Part shown: piece by piece, positions 31,222-43,759 of the stretch
Numbering within the stretch: the stretch's first letter is position 1
Layout of the letters: every line of letters begins with the position of its first letter
NCBI GenBank assembly: GCA_037447655.1
Contig: JBBHKE010002417.1
Coordinates: 1-64,000, forward strand
Length of the DNA: 64,000 nucleotides
Source of the DNA: Zygnema cylindricum
Lineage: Eukaryota; Streptophyta; Zygnematophyceae; Zygnematales; Zygnemataceae
Direction of reading: 5' to 3'
Translations under genes and position numbers: made by a program
Notes under the pieces: generated by a model
Told to the model about the DNA's origin: nothing
What the model saw: the letters and a program-made list of their open reading frames with translations, nothing else
The model's database searches: none

Positions 31222-32266
31222 TGAAACTCTGAGACCTCCATAAGTCCTCAGAGTAGACAGCTTCCAAGAAGCCTCTAGGATAATCCTGACCCCTTTGTGT
31301 TTCAGCAAAATAAATGCCACCCTGGTAGACAAAAACCCTCACCACCTGTACCCTTGTGAAGGCAAGACTCCCTTGAGTCGGTAGCAAAAAGAATCTCTGA
31401 ATTTGCTCCCCTGAGCAGTAAGTTATGCTTCGTCAAAGTTGACCTTTTGTACAGAAGCTCTCTGGGAGAGGGGGTCCTATCTTCTAATTTTTCTAAGTCC
31501 TATCTCTCTCACAGACTCTATCTACTGATGTACGGAACCAATCAGAATTGAGTTCCGTACGCAAAAGTACAGCTGCCGGTGTACTTTAGGTACGGACAAT
31601 GTACAACATGGCCTAAATGTCGACACATGTCAAATCCGGATTCGGTGCCATATTCTCCGGAGATTCCACGATCCAACGGAATTTCGCCACGCGTCATCCG
31701 ATGTGGCGATGGCCACAAACCGCCGAAATCTTCCTCCGCGATCTCGGTGCTAATCCCGGCCGTCTGATTAAATTCGGATTTAATCGTAGCCGTAATAAAT
31801 ACATGCGCGGTATTTGCTTCACTTACGAAACAATGCGCGGTATTAATTTTTAGTCCGTACCGTAATTCGTACATTATATACTACTGGATCTATGTATCCC
31901 GTAATCCATAACAGTTAAATGATTTATCGTACGTATACATATTTAAATAAATATCAAACTATATAGTACGTAACACTACTGCTAGACTTAACGGCTAAGG
32001 CTACCGGCTATTTCCTGTCTGCCGGCCGGTAGGTACAAGGATCAAATCCTGCCGCCAGCACATACCTTTTAAATAAATAAACCCTAATATAAAATTCCCG
32101 TAAACCTCAAGATAGCCAAGGTAGCCATGGCTCTAGCTTCCTCTCCAATTTCTCAGTGACTGCGACAAGTTTGAGAGTTGGAGAGAGAAGTTAGAGATAG
32201 ACTGCCTCGATTTCTATATTTCTTTTCAGACCTAGAAAATACTAATAAAAACCATTAGTTTCTACA
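31222..32266 (-). repeat. A2 3' LTR
   Basis: TG...CA ends. It carries the same U3 hairpin, tRNA-like stretch (about 31995-32070) and AGGG-loop hairpins as in A1. The G-box positions differ in part (CACGCGTCATCC and similar), placing A2 in a different subfamily from A1 and A3. Confidence 0.9.
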
Positions 32267-32279
32267 CTCCCCTTATTTT

Positions 32280-35250
32280 CTAGTCAATCTTTAATTTCAG
32301 ACCACACTTCTCCCTGCAAAAAATTAGCTTAGGGGAAGGCACAGGTTTGGTCATCATATCTGCTACCATCTCACTATCTGGTCTGTACTCTAAACTGATT
32401 ATTTTGTTTTCTACTTTCTCTCTAACAAAGCTGAGTCTGATGTCCATGTGTTTGGCTTTAAAATGATGTTTAGGATTGGCAGAAATAGCGATTGCTGCCT
32501 GATTATCACAAAATATTATCTGCACACCACTCTTAAGGTGACCAAGCTCACCAAGCAAAGACTTAACCCACATCAATTCTTTTACAGCAGAGCAAGAGGC
32601 CATATACTCAGCCTCCATGGTGGACTGAGCAATAACCTTTTGCTGTTTGCTACTCCAACAGCAAGCCCCATCACCCACATATAATACATATCCAGAAGTG
32701 CATCTCCTCATCGGAGCATCACCATAACAAGCATCACTCCAAGTAGTGATGTCAGTATTCTCCCCACCCAAATGCAACCATAGATCCCTAGCTCCTACCA
32801 AATATCTAAGGACTCTCTTAGCTGCCTCCCAATCCTTCTTAGTGGGAACATTTAGACTTCTACTCAGCACTCCTACTGCTGCAGCTAAATCCGGCCGGGT
32901 ACAATTCATAAAATAGATTAGACTTCCCACTACTTGCCTGTAAGGAATAGTCTGCATGAACTTCTGTTCATTTGGAGATAATTCCTCGTCTAAGACTATG
33001 ACTCGTTCTTCCTAACTCCCCTCACTTCCCTTCTTCAACTCCATTGGAGTTGTACAACTATTAGCTTTATCCATTTGAAATTTTTCAAGCATGTTCCCTA
33101 TTGCTTCATTTTGAGTCAGTCTTATATTTTTCCTTTTTCGGTCTCTCTCTACTTGAATTCCCAAAATATATCTTGCTTCTCCCATATCCTTCATTTCAAA
33201 TCTCCCCTTAAGATCGGTTTTCAGTTTGTTAATTTTTTCCATTGATTTACTTAATACAAGCAAATCATCAACATAAATTGCAATAAATATCAAACCTTCC
33301 TCATCTTCAAAAACATAGATTGAGTGATCTGAGCTGATCCGAATATATCCCAGACCGGTAAGAAACTCATCAAGCTTCTTATTCCATTGTCGAGGTGCTT
33401 GTTTCAAACCATAAAGAGATTTAATCAGCCGGCATACCTTACTCTCCTCTCCTTCCTCCACAAAACCTTCGGGTTGTCGCATGAAGATCTCCTCTTCCAA
33501 TTCTCCATGCAAAAAGGTTGTCTTGATGTCCATCTGATGCACTTCCATGTCTTCCGCCGCTGCTAAACTGAGAAGTATGCGGACGGAGGGAAATCTGACC
33601 ACCGGGGCAAAGGTTTTCTCGTAGTCAATTCCTTCCTTTTGTGTAAATCCCTTTGCCACTAATCTGGCCTTGTAGCGCTCGATTGTGTTATCTGGGTTCA
33701 GTTTTAATTTGAAAACCCACTTACAATCGATTGGTTTTCCGTTAGGTGGACAGTCCACCAGCTCCCAAGTATCGGCTGCCATGATTGAAGCCATCTCCTC
33801 ATTGATGGCTGTCTTTCACCGGTTTCTTTTTTGACAAGTCATCGCCTCTCCATAAGTTTGAGGTTCATCTTGATGAGATAGTTTAGTTACCTTGTTATTA
33901 ACCTGTTTTTCTTGCACTCTTTTGCTACTTCTCCTCCCCCCCTCAAAATCTGAGGCTGGAATAGATGGTTCTCGTGGATTCTTTCGAACAAACTCGGCTT
34001 CTCCCCTATCCCTTGATTCCGAATCAATTTCCACCACATTTTCCGCTTCGAGTAGAGTTGTCACTGGAGTTTCCACAGCCGAGTCCTTTTCGGTCTGATT
34101 TGTTCCTGCAAGAATGTCATCTTCTCTAAAACTTGGATGGTTAGGAAGCTCAAAGTCATCAGAATTTTCTGACTCAAATCTGATTTTTACTGACTTCGTA
34201 TATTTGAAGGGATCCACAGACTTTCCTTCATCCATAACTACTAGATGCTTTACTAAGATTATATCTTCCCTTTTTAGATCATAAACTCTATATCCTTTAA
34301 CATCTTCATCATATCCTAATAAGTATCCCGGTTTTCCTTTAGGATCTAGCTTCCAATTGGACCGATCATTATCTAGACTGAACACTTGACTGCCGAAAAC
34401 CTTTAAGTGAGATATGTCTGGTTTCCGGCCTGTCCATCTCTCATAAGGTGTTTGATCTTTTATAGCTGAAGTAAGAACTCTATTCTTGAGGTAATTAGCA
34501 CAGTTCATTGCTTCTGCCCAAAACCTTTTTCCTATCTTTTTATCTGACAACATACTTCTAGCACTATCACTTAGTGTTCTATTTAACCTTTCAGCTACCC
34601 CATTCTGTTCCGGATTTTTTGGAACTGTCTTTTGGTGTTGAACCCCATCTTCCCTCAGAAAATCCTCAAACTGGTAAGAAGTATACTCTCCACCATTGTC
34701 ACTCCTTACTCTCTTGATTGGAGTTTCATGGAGTTTTTCGCTCCATGCTTTATATTGTCTAAAACAATCCTCAGCTTCGGACTTGTTTTTCAAAAAATAT
34801 ACCCGGGAATACCGAGACCAATCATAAGTTATAGTCATCATAAATCTCTTCCCCCCCGGTGAGGGCACTTTAGCCGGTCCCCAAATATCTGTGTGTACTA
34901 GATCTAGAAATTTTTCTCCCTTATAGGTGGCTGACTTAGGTAAGGGTAATCTGTGTGCTTTACCTTGAGCACATCCAGTACAATCACTTATATCATCACT
35001 CTCACTTAACTGAATCCCTTCCACCACTCCCATCTTTTTCATCTCTCTTAACTTATCTAGATTCACATGCCAAAGCCTCTAATGCCACATCATAATATCA
35101 TGAACACCAGCATAATAAAGTTTCTTCTTTTCATTACTTAAGATCAGCCTAAACATCCCATGGTTACCTTTCTCAGCAATGAAATAGACATCCTCCTCAA
35201 AGCTAGCAGTAAAAACTCCTTCCCTAGTGCTAGTGAAAAAACCCTTATCA
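32280..35250 (-). pseudogene. pol: A2 Pol: integrase, RT and RNase H, broken
   Basis: The GAG-pre-integrase region contains a TAG at 35079-35081, at the same codon as in A3. Integrase (35066-33816) keeps HTDIWGPA, RSDNGGEY and EQNGVAER, the DDE triad. A TGA at about 33816 stands where A1 and A3 have Trp. RT (33794-33012) keeps HQMDIKTTFLHG and YVDDLL. A stop at about 33012 separates it from RNase H (32957-32280), which keeps WSDACYGD, EAEYMAS and CDNQAA. Catalytic residues survive throughout, so the damage is nonsense only. Confidence 0.9.
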
Positions 35251-35252
35251 TC

Positions 35253-36638
35253 TTAAACTGATGTAGAGATAAGATTTTTGTTCAGCTCCGGAATAAACAA
35301 TCCATCGGAGAATGTTAATATGGATGTCTTTCCTTTTACTAACACTTTTAGATCTACCGATCCTACAAGAGTAGTGGTGACTATCCTCCCATCCCCGTAC
35401 TCTATCTCTACGGTGGGAATCTTTCTTATCTTAGTGAACAGGTGTCTATCCTTACACATGTGCATGGAGGCACCTGAATCTACAATCCAACCTGCTTCAC
35501 CTTTCAATCCACCGTAAGCACATTTCTGCCTTCGTGGAATTTCGACCTCATTTTTCGCCTCCAACTCCTCATCCAAAAGGAGCTCATCGTCCTCGTCCTC
35601 GGATTTAGCCTCAAGTACCTGTGTGAGAAGGGCCTTTTTCTTTCCTCTCGGGGTACCACCGATCTGCCCCTCCTTTAATCAAAGCTCGGTTAGCTTAGTG
35701 CACTCTGCCATATAGTTCCCCAGTTTCTTACAAAAATGACATAGACCTTTGGGAGCCCTTGGTTCGAACTCATCGGCTTGTTTTTTTTGCTCCCTACCCC
35801 CATAGTTTCCGACCGGTTTTCGGGAATCCCTGTTCCTCCAATCAGTCGCTGTTGCCAAGGCTTGGCCACTCTTTCCTCCCCTTCGGATCTCAATTGTATT
35901 CTCTTGAACGAGAATCATCCCTACCACTGAGTTCCATATCCACCTTGAGTCAGGCAAGTCCTGCACACGGTAAACTATGTTCACGAACTCATCAGGAAAC
36001 TTCATCAGTAAACATTTAACCTTTTCTTTTTCACTAAAATCTTTTCCCGCACTCTCTAGCTCCATGAAGAGTGTAGCAAGCTCATTGCAAAAATCCAACA
36101 TATTTCCCCCTTTGTATACATACTCCTTAACTTTCTGATCAGCCAACTGTTGTTGCTGAATCGTACCACTTTGGTACATCTCTATGAGAGCCATCCAAAG
36201 ATCGGATGCTCTTTCTACCTGCAAATGAGGACATGCAAGTCCTTGAGTGAAATGGCGTAGGATGAAGTGCTTTGCCGCCATAATGTTGAAGTCCCAGGTT
36301 TCAGTATCATTCTCCTCGTTCCTCGGAATAGGTGACATGAATGTCGAACCAGTTGCTATTGGTGTGGTCGTCTCCTTCTCCTTTCCTTTGTCCACCACCT
36401 CTCCTTCTTTTGTTTCCTCCGTTGAAGATGGGTCCTCTTTCCAGGTGAATCTGGTTCCTCCAAACCTTGGAGGAATTCCAAGACTTGATGGACGCCCCAA
36501 CCGTCCACTCACTATCCCCCAAAACATTTTTTCGCATAGAGCTCCTATCATCATACTTTCCCAATATATGAAGCTAGTTCCATTAAAGATTGGTACCCTA
36601 GAGGGTGGGCCCATAACCTGAAACTCTGAGACCTCCAT
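35253..36638 (-). pseudogene. gag: A2 Gag and protease, broken
   Basis: The start codon at 36636-36638 lies 20 bp inside the 5' LTR and the frame passes through the primer site (QVMGPPSR). The Gag frame is open for 319 residues. The knuckle reads CHFCKKLGNYMAEC, with the His of CX2CX4HX4C replaced by Asn. A TGA at about 35679 ends it. The next part holds an acidic stretch and the protease motif VDSGAS, then a further stop at 35253. Confidence 0.9.
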
Positions 36639-37664
36639 AAGTCCTCAGAGTAGACAGCTTCCAAGAAGCCTCTAGGATAATCCTGACCCCTTTGTGTTTC
36701 AGCAAAAATAACTGCCACCCTGGCAGACAAAAACCCTGACCACCTGCACCCCTGTGAAGGCAAGACTCCCTTGAGTCGGTAGCAAAAAGAATCTCTGAAT
36801 TTGCTCCCCTGAGCAGTAAGTTTTGCTGGTCAAAGTTGACCTTTTGTACAGAAGCTCTCTGGGAGAGGGGGTCCTATCTTCTAATTTTTCTAAGTCCTAT
36901 CTCTCTCACAGACTCTATCTACTGATGTACGGAACCAATCAGAATTGAGTTCCGTACGCAGAAGTACAGCTGCCGGTGTACTTTATGTACGGACATTGTA
37001 CGACATGGCCTAAATGTCGACACATGTCAAATCCGGATTCGGTGCCATAATCTCCGGAGATTCCACGATCCAACGGAATTTCGCCACGCGTCATCCGATG
37101 TGGCGATGGCCACAAACCACCGAAATCTTCCTCCGCGATCTCGGCGCTAATCTCGGCCGTCCGATTAAATTCGGATTTAATCGTAGCCGTAATAAATACA
37201 TGCGCGGTATTTGCTTCACTTACGAAACAAATGCGCGGTATTGATTTTTAGTCCGTACTGTAATTCGTACATTATATACTACTGGATCTATGTATCCCGT
37301 AATCCATAACAGTTAAATGATTTATCGTACGTATACATATTTAAATAAATATCAAACTATATAGTACGTAACACTACTGCTAGACTTAACGGCTAAGGCT
37401 ACCGGCTATTTCCTGTCTGCCGGCCGATAGGTACAAGGATCAAATCCTGCCGCCGGCACATACCTTTTAAATAAATAAACCCTAATATAAAATTCCCGTA
37501 AACCTCAGGATAGCCAAGGTAGCCATGGCTCTAGCTTCCTCTCCAATTTCTCAGTGACTGCGACAAGTTTGAGAGTTGGAGAGAGAAGTTAGAGATAGAC
37601 TGCCTCGGCTTCAATATTTCTTTTCAGACCTAGAAAATACTAATAAAAACCATTAGTTTCTACA
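36619..37664 (-). repeat. A2 5' LTR
   Basis: It is very similar to the 3' LTR, with a few base differences. On the plus strand it starts TGAAACTCTG and ends GTTTCTACA. Confidence 0.9.
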
Positions 37665-37669
37665 TAGAT

Positions 37670-38035
37670 GTCCCTAAGGTTTCAATGCCATTTCTCGTAA
37701 AGATGGAAAAATTTTGAAAGCTCCATTGCAACTTGTCCTGTCTCACCTCGCTCACCTTGCCTCTCCTTCACTCCTCCAACCTTCACTATATCGTGTATTG
37801 CTATTAGTGTTACTACATTTTCGGCCACTTAATACATATTTTCACCTTACACATTCGTGCAATTTTCAATTTGAGACCGCCATTTGAAAGGTGAGAATCT
37901 TACCTTTCAATCACAACCGTCAACTCCACAATCCAGCTTGTGTGTACGAAGAAAATATGTTTAAATTAGCAAAAAAAACATTCACGCTAATTGCAATTCA
38001 TGGTATACAGTGTTTTGCAACGCGACACCAATGGC
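37670..38035. repeat. Dispersed repeat R1, right part
   Basis: It continues R1 after A2. GTCCCTAAGGTTTCAATGCC corresponds to R2 near 61110, and similarity continues to about 38035 (ACGCGACACCAATGG). Confidence 0.6.
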
Positions 38036-38807
38036 GTTATTCTCACCGATCGCAAGATACCGCTCGAGTACCTTACATTTAACCTTAGGGTTTTTGGGTG
38101 GTGGTGTTTATTTTTTAATAAAAAAAAAACACGAATGAGAATAAAACCCTGAACATATTTATACACACAACGTCCGCGAGGCCCGGCGCGTCGTAAAACG
38201 GAATGAAAGAGGGGCGACGTGGACGCGTGCGCCGCATCCTCTCACCGCTCTCACCGTTTTTCCGTAGCGCGAAAATTGCTCGGTTCAGTAAGGTACCATA
38301 CGATTGGAGTGTGTACGTTTGGCGTTTGGTGCGTGCACAGCGCACGAAAGTTATTGTTTGAAGTTTCGTGGCGTACATCGCACCAAAGGAATTATACGAA
38401 GTTTGGTATTATACGGCGCATGAAACTAAATGTTCCTTCTCTTCTCTTCTCACATGAGAAAAGCACGCAACACTCTTCAACGCGCTTTTTTCTTCCTTCA
38501 AGTTTCACTTCAAGTGACGCGACCTTTACCTCTTCGCTTTTCGTGGACTGCACGTTATTTAGGTTGTTGTTTAAGTTTCACGTTAGTTAGGTTGTTATTT
38601 AAGTTGATTGTGTAGTTGCATAATTTAATTATTAACTTAGCTTTGGATCATAATTACAGTTTACAATATCTTGGGATAGATATAGTAAAGAGGGAAGAGT
38701 GAGAGGAAAGGGAAAAGCCTGTAAAAAGGCTTCAGCCACCTTTTTGTGTGTTTTTATTTATCTTTCGCTGCATACCATCTCGATGGTATTTCTTACAGCC
38801 TACTCTT
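38036..38807. other. Unclassified sequence, possible LTR remnant
   Basis: There is no coding frame with a recognisable domain. A 30-bp stretch (TTAGGTTGTTNTTTAAGTT) is doubled near 38558-38605. The right end has two small hairpins, AAGCCT...AAGGCTT (about 38714) and ATACCATCTCGATGGTAT (about 38772), and ends TTTCTTACA just before element G. This could be the end of a foreign LTR, but its start is not visible. Confidence 0.3.
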
Positions 38808-41800
38808 AAAATGATGATTGGGATTGGACGCAATGGCAACTGCTGCCTGGTTATCACAACACAGAATTTGAGGGCCGGATTGCATAAACCAAAATTCTTG
38901 AAGAAGTGACCGAACCCATAGAAGTTCCTTCACGGCTGAGCTTGTAGCCATATATTCTGATTCCATTGTCGATTGAGCAGTTACCTTTTGAAGTTTACTG
39001 CTCCAGCAGCATGTTCCGTTTCCGATCTGTAATACGAAGCCTGTAGTTGACCTTCGGCTAGGCATGCCGTCGTAGCTGGCATCACTCAATGTATTCAGCT
39101 TGACTTCGCTCCCACCGAGAGTAAGCTTGAGATTTCTTGTACTTGTAGGATATCTCAACAGTCTTTTTGCTGCTTCCGAATTTGACTTCTTAGGATTCTG
39201 CAGACTTGGACTCAACACTCCTATCGGTGCAGCTATATCGGGCCTCGTTCAATTTATAAAATTGATTAAACTCCATACTATTTGTCTGCAAGGAATTTTA
39301 GACAGAAATTTAGCCTCCCCTATCTTTAGACAGTCTTCCACAATAATTCCACCATGAATTTCTCTTCCCTCTAATTTTTGTCTGACTTCCATAGGAGTTA
39401 CACTTCCCTTTACATGTGCCATCTCAAATTTTCCTAACATGTGTCCTATCGCTTCTTTTTGGGTGAGTTTTATAGTTCTATTTTTCCTGTCCCTTCAACC
39501 TGAATTCCGCAAATGTACTTTGCTTCCCCCAAATCCTTCATTCCAAATCGGGATTTGTGGGCTAATTTCACCTTGTTGACGCCTGCAATAGTTTGACCTA
39601 TGAGAAGTAAGTCATCTACATAAACAGCAATGATTACAGTTCCATCTTCTCTTTCCAATATGTAAACTGAACTAATCCTATCTTTTCCTTCCAATATGTA
39701 AACTGAGTGATCTGAGTGATCTGAACTAATCCTAGTAAATCCTATACTAGTTAGAATCTCATCTAATTTTAAATTCCACTGACGTGGGGCTTGTTTGAGC
39801 CTATAAAGTGATTTTAGTAATTTGCAGACAAGGTTTTCTTTTCCAACTTCAACATATTTTCCGGTTGTTTCATATAGATTACCTCATAGAGATCTCCATG
39901 TAGAAACGTCATCTTCACATCCATTTGGTGCAGCTCCATATCCTCTATTGCTGCAAGTGTTAAAAGTGTCCTTACCGTCGGAAACCGGACAACCGGAGAG
40001 AAGGTTTCTTCGAAATCAATCTCCTCCTTCTGGTTGTAGCCCTTGGCGACAAGCGGAGCTTTGTAACGTTCGATCGTATTGTCCAAGTTTAATTTGACTT
40101 TGAAAACCCATTTGCTACAGATAGCTTTTCTATTGGGAGGAAGCTCTACCAGCTCCTATGTTTGGGCCTCCATTATGGATTTCACCTCCTCATTTGCGGC
40201 TGAAATCCAATGCTCTTCTTTGGGAATTGAGAAAGCTTCTTTAATGGTGAGAGGCTTTCCTGTAGTTAGTGATAGTGCATATAGACTTCTGGCTTTAATT
40301 ATCCGAGTGCTCGGTGTTCTTGTTCAGTTGCTCGTTCGTCTTCCCCCCAAAAATTCTGAGGCTGGAATTGACGGATCCCTGCTTGTGTTTGAAGCACGTC
40401 TGACAAATTCTTCTCCAGCTGTGTCCACCACCATTTGGTCATGAGATGTTACATTAGGAGTTAGTGGGGCTTTGGGAGGGTTAGCCTTCTCTTTAAATAA
40501 CTTATAATCCATGATTACATATTCTTCTTCTTTTCTTTTTTTCTCGTCATTGGTCAAATTGAAGACATCTATGGATTGTGCTTCATCTTTGACCATAATG
40601 TTTTTAGCAACAAAAAGTCTATTATTGGGTAGATATACTCTATACCCTTTAGACGGATCATCATAACGTACTAGTGTGCGTGGTAAGCCTTTTGATCCAT
40701 TTTCCACATGTATGTATTATCTAAGATAAATACTCTACTGCCAAAAACTCTATAGTGGCTGACATTTGGCTTGTGTCCTCTCCTAATTTCATAGGGAGTT
40801 CTTCCCTTTATAGATCGAGATTCTATTCTATTTTTAATATATGTTGCACAATGCATTGCTTTAGCCCAGAATTTAATATCCATTCCTTTATCGGCTAACA
40901 TTGATTGGCCACTTTCAATTAATGTTCTATTGAGTAGTTTTGCAACTCCATTATGTTCAGGTGAGTATGGAACAAATAAGTGATGACTGATGCCATTGTC
41001 CTTTAGATCATTGATAAATTCGGTTGACTTATATTCGCCGCCATTATCCGATGTAAGAGTCGAAATAGAGGATCCGTGGAGTTTCTCGCTCCAAGCTCGA
41101 AAAGTATTCAAGTGAGAAAAGACCTCACTCATCTCTTTCATAAAGTATACTTTTGTAAACCTGGTGAAATCATCTTTAAATGTGACTATGTACTTGAGCC
41201 CACCTGCAGAAAGAATTGGGGATGGTCCCCACACATCAGAATGGATGAGTTCTAATACTTTGGTGGACTTATGACTAATTTCGGAAGGAAAAGGCATTTT
41301 GTGAATTTTTCCGAGAGCACATCTGTCACAAAATTTGTTTTCCTGTTTAGTTAGTTTCATACCTTCAATAATTCCCTTTTTAACCATCCTTGCAAGACTA
41401 TGAAAATGCACATGGCTTACCCTTTTGTGCCACAAATTATTTTCAGAAACAACAGCCGAGTAGAGTACAAACAACATCTTTTTTATTCATTTCAGCCAAA
41501 TCAAGCCTATACATCTTATTGGAACCTCTAGTGCCTGTAACAGCTATTCTACCATTCTTGCTGCCTATCTGTTTTCCATTTTTGAGCAGAATTTCAAAGC
41601 CTTTGCTCTCAGCTAACGATGTTGAAAAAAGATTCATTTTGATTTCGGGAACATAGAGCACATCATGAAGTGTCCGTGATGCTGGTTGCCAATCAATGTC
41701 CACCATAAGTGTTACTTCTCCTTTTGGCATTAGAAGTAACACTCTCACCACGGCATAATATATTTTCCTTTGTGGAATAGATTGAAGATTGTCGAAGTAT

Positions 41801-42038
41801 GCGCGATTCCAATACATATGTTGAGATGAACTCGTATCCATAACCAATCTGTAATCAAGGTCTCCTTCTGTTCTATTCGTTAAGGCAAAAGGCACTTTGT
41901 AAGATGTCTGTGGAAACTTGACAATTTTTTCCTCTTGCGGCTTAGTTGTAGTGGAGAAGGCAGTTGATTTTGACAAAGGTCGAAAGTTATTTATGTTTAT
42001 ATTTCTGTCTTTTCTATGTCTGTATTAGGGGTATAAAA
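38808..42038 (-). pseudogene. pol: Copia element G, Pol region truncated at both ends
   Basis: In minus orientation the order is as follows. Protease with a DTSSS active-site region and GAG-pre-integrase sequence lie at 41976-41443. Integrase is at 41477-40671, with CDRCALGKIH, HSDVWGPS, TSDNGGEY and EHNGVAKLLNRT; the catalytic Glu position reads Lys. A linker (40707-40324) has VYLPNNRLFVAKN. RT (40086-39470) has ETFSPVVRF, HQMDVKMTFLHG and YVDDLL. RNase H (39218-38808) has LSDASYDG, ESEYMA and CDNQAA. It ends abruptly in HHFK. No Gag is present; a B-type LTR follows immediately on the right. It is a different copia lineage from A, and frameshifts are numerous. Confidence 0.85.
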
Positions 42039-43394
42039 TGTTGTTCATAGCCATTTTCAGCCATGAATGTACCCTCGGAAGCACCACAGACTACCCCAAA
42101 ACAGCCTAATTTGATTCCACTCAAAATTCTACAGAATAACCAAACCAAGCTGAAACTACTCAACCTGATAGTTTCTAGCCCACTAAGTATTCCCACCAAA
42201 TTTCATATAATAATATAAAACCAAATAATCACAACAATCAGCCAAAGTTGCAGAAAAATAGCCTGCCAGAACTTTGATAAATCTGACCAACTTCACAATG
42301 AAGCTCCAAGCAAATCAGACACACAATAGGTCTGCAAATTTTTCACAATATTTCCAACACAAGGTGGAACACACATGTAGAATTTCAGATAATTCTGCCA
42401 ATTAAACTGAGAGCAATTCTCAGATGAAAATCCCAAAAAGGAGCAGAAAAAGTTTATGTCCAAAAAGTTCCTAAGTCTAAAAATGACTAAGTCCTACAAA
42501 TATACACTACAGCTTACTACTAACTATACGGAGGCATACCAGCCGTACGTAATCAATCAACTACCTCTATTAATGTGAGTGTACCTGAAACCTACACTAT
42601 TAATTAATACACATGACAAAACATCGTTAAATATTTACAAGTCTTTCTAATTCCGTCAATCGAATCGGGACCGTCCAAAATAAGTATCTTGTGACGGACG
42701 TCCCTCACCAAACTGACGGCGCCGCCGTCCGTAGCTCTTTTTCCGCATACTTGATGTCGTGTCACACGGTCACACAATCACTTGACGAACTGATGCCACC
42801 TCACCAAAATTAATCCGTACACGTGGCGTCCTTTCCACTCACTACCTCTCACGCAACTTCAAGTTTGAATCCCTTTCGTCATCATTATGATTCGTACTTG
42901 CAGTTTACCTTTCAGCAATATTCCAAATCGGATCGCTTCGCGATCCGCCGTTCATTTGACTTACGTCTCAATACACTTAGTACTTAGTACACAAGCTGCT
43001 ATGACTGCGATGTGACTAGCGCAGCATGGCAGCACAATATCTTTTCCATACATGCTGCTATGGCTACGGTGTGACCAGCCCAGCATGGCAGCATAGTAGT
43101 AATGTGATACAGAGAGGACTAAAGGTTTCCTAAAACCAACACTCCCCCAAACCTTTAGACTCTCTTAGCCACTGAGTCCACATTCCTCCATTCTTCCCTT
43201 TTGTTCAACGGTCATTCAATTAATTCCGTACATCCCAAAACACTTAGTATCAATACTCCCCAATTTGCAAATCCATTCGAACCTCCACTATAAATCTCGA
43301 TATCATAACAATTCTAAACCACGTACTTCACTCACGAAACATTATGTACGCACGATATGTCGCGTACGTACGAAACACATTTTAAAAACTAACA
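42039..43394 (-). repeat. B-type LTR next to G, with internal insertion
   Basis: The left end (TGTTGTTCATAGCC...GAAGCACCACAGACTACCCC) is the reverse of the B LTR end, and the right end is ATTTTAAAAACTAACA. It carries the palindrome GGATCGC-TTC-GCGATCC near 42930. Between about 42990 and 43245 an extra 255 bp interrupts the alignment at CACTTAGTA. This extra piece contains CAGCATGGCAGC-type repeats and a second LTR/tract junction. The primer-site position to the left reads decayed sequence. Confidence 0.65.
43111..43165 (-). promoter_or_regulatory. Extra polypurine tract/LTR junction with inverted repeat
   Basis: Arms AGAGAGGACTAAAGGTTT (43111-43128) and AAACCTTTAGACTCTCT (43149-43165) pair over 16 positions with one bulge. 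Between them, on the minus strand, GGGGGAG is followed by TGTTGG. This is the same architecture as in B, C and D but with an unrelated stem sequence. Confidence 0.65.
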
Positions 43395-43479
43395 CTCCTC
43401 CAAAAATCTAGTTTCGTGCATCCAGAATAAACTTAAAAGCATGATGGCTACTATAATTGCGGTGTCAGATTAAGGCATT

Positions 43480-43585
43480 ATCGCAGTATAGCAACATAGC
43501 AGCATAGCAATGCCACATAGCAGCATAGCAGAATAGCAACATAGCAGCATAGCAATGTCACATAGCAGTATAGCAGCATGTGTTC
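43480..43585. repeat. AGCAGCAT-type short tandem repeat
   Basis: A degenerate array of AGCAACATAGCAGCATAGCA units, with two inserts of the type ATGCCAC or TGTCAC. It sits just inside H's polypurine tract, like the minisatellite in D. Confidence 0.8.
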
Positions 43586-43759
43586 AACGTCTCCCCTGCT
43601 CCAGCTCCCTACCGCCATCTCTTCCAAAAATTCGTCCTTCTTAGACACACCATCGCTTCCGCTGCCTCTTTCTAATTCCTCAAAATAAAACTCTATTTTT
43701 CAATCAATTGTAGACCAATCAAAAACCAAAAATCAAAATTGCACGAATATTACCGATTG

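Larger units (their letters stand above)
31222..37664 (-). mobile_element. Ty1/copia retrotransposon A2
   Basis: The LTRs are 31222-32266 and 36619-37664 (about 1045 bp), with 5-bp target duplication TAGAT (31217-31221 and 37665-37669). The primer site is the complement of 36605-36618 (GTGGGCCCATAACC). The polypurine tract lies at 32267-32281, bracketed by CTAGAAAATA (32232-32241) and TATTTTCTAG (32274-32283). The copia gene order is complete but broken by several stop codons. It inserted in repeat R1. Confidence 0.95.

Noticed and set aside
38219-38590. Open frame of 123 codons
   Set aside because: No domain, overlaps an opposite-strand frame and lies in unclassified repeat-like DNA.
43480-43585. 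Regularly spaced short repeats resembling a CRISPR array
   Set aside because: Units are simple AGCAGCAT-type sequence without unique spacers, and the setting is a plant retrotransposon.
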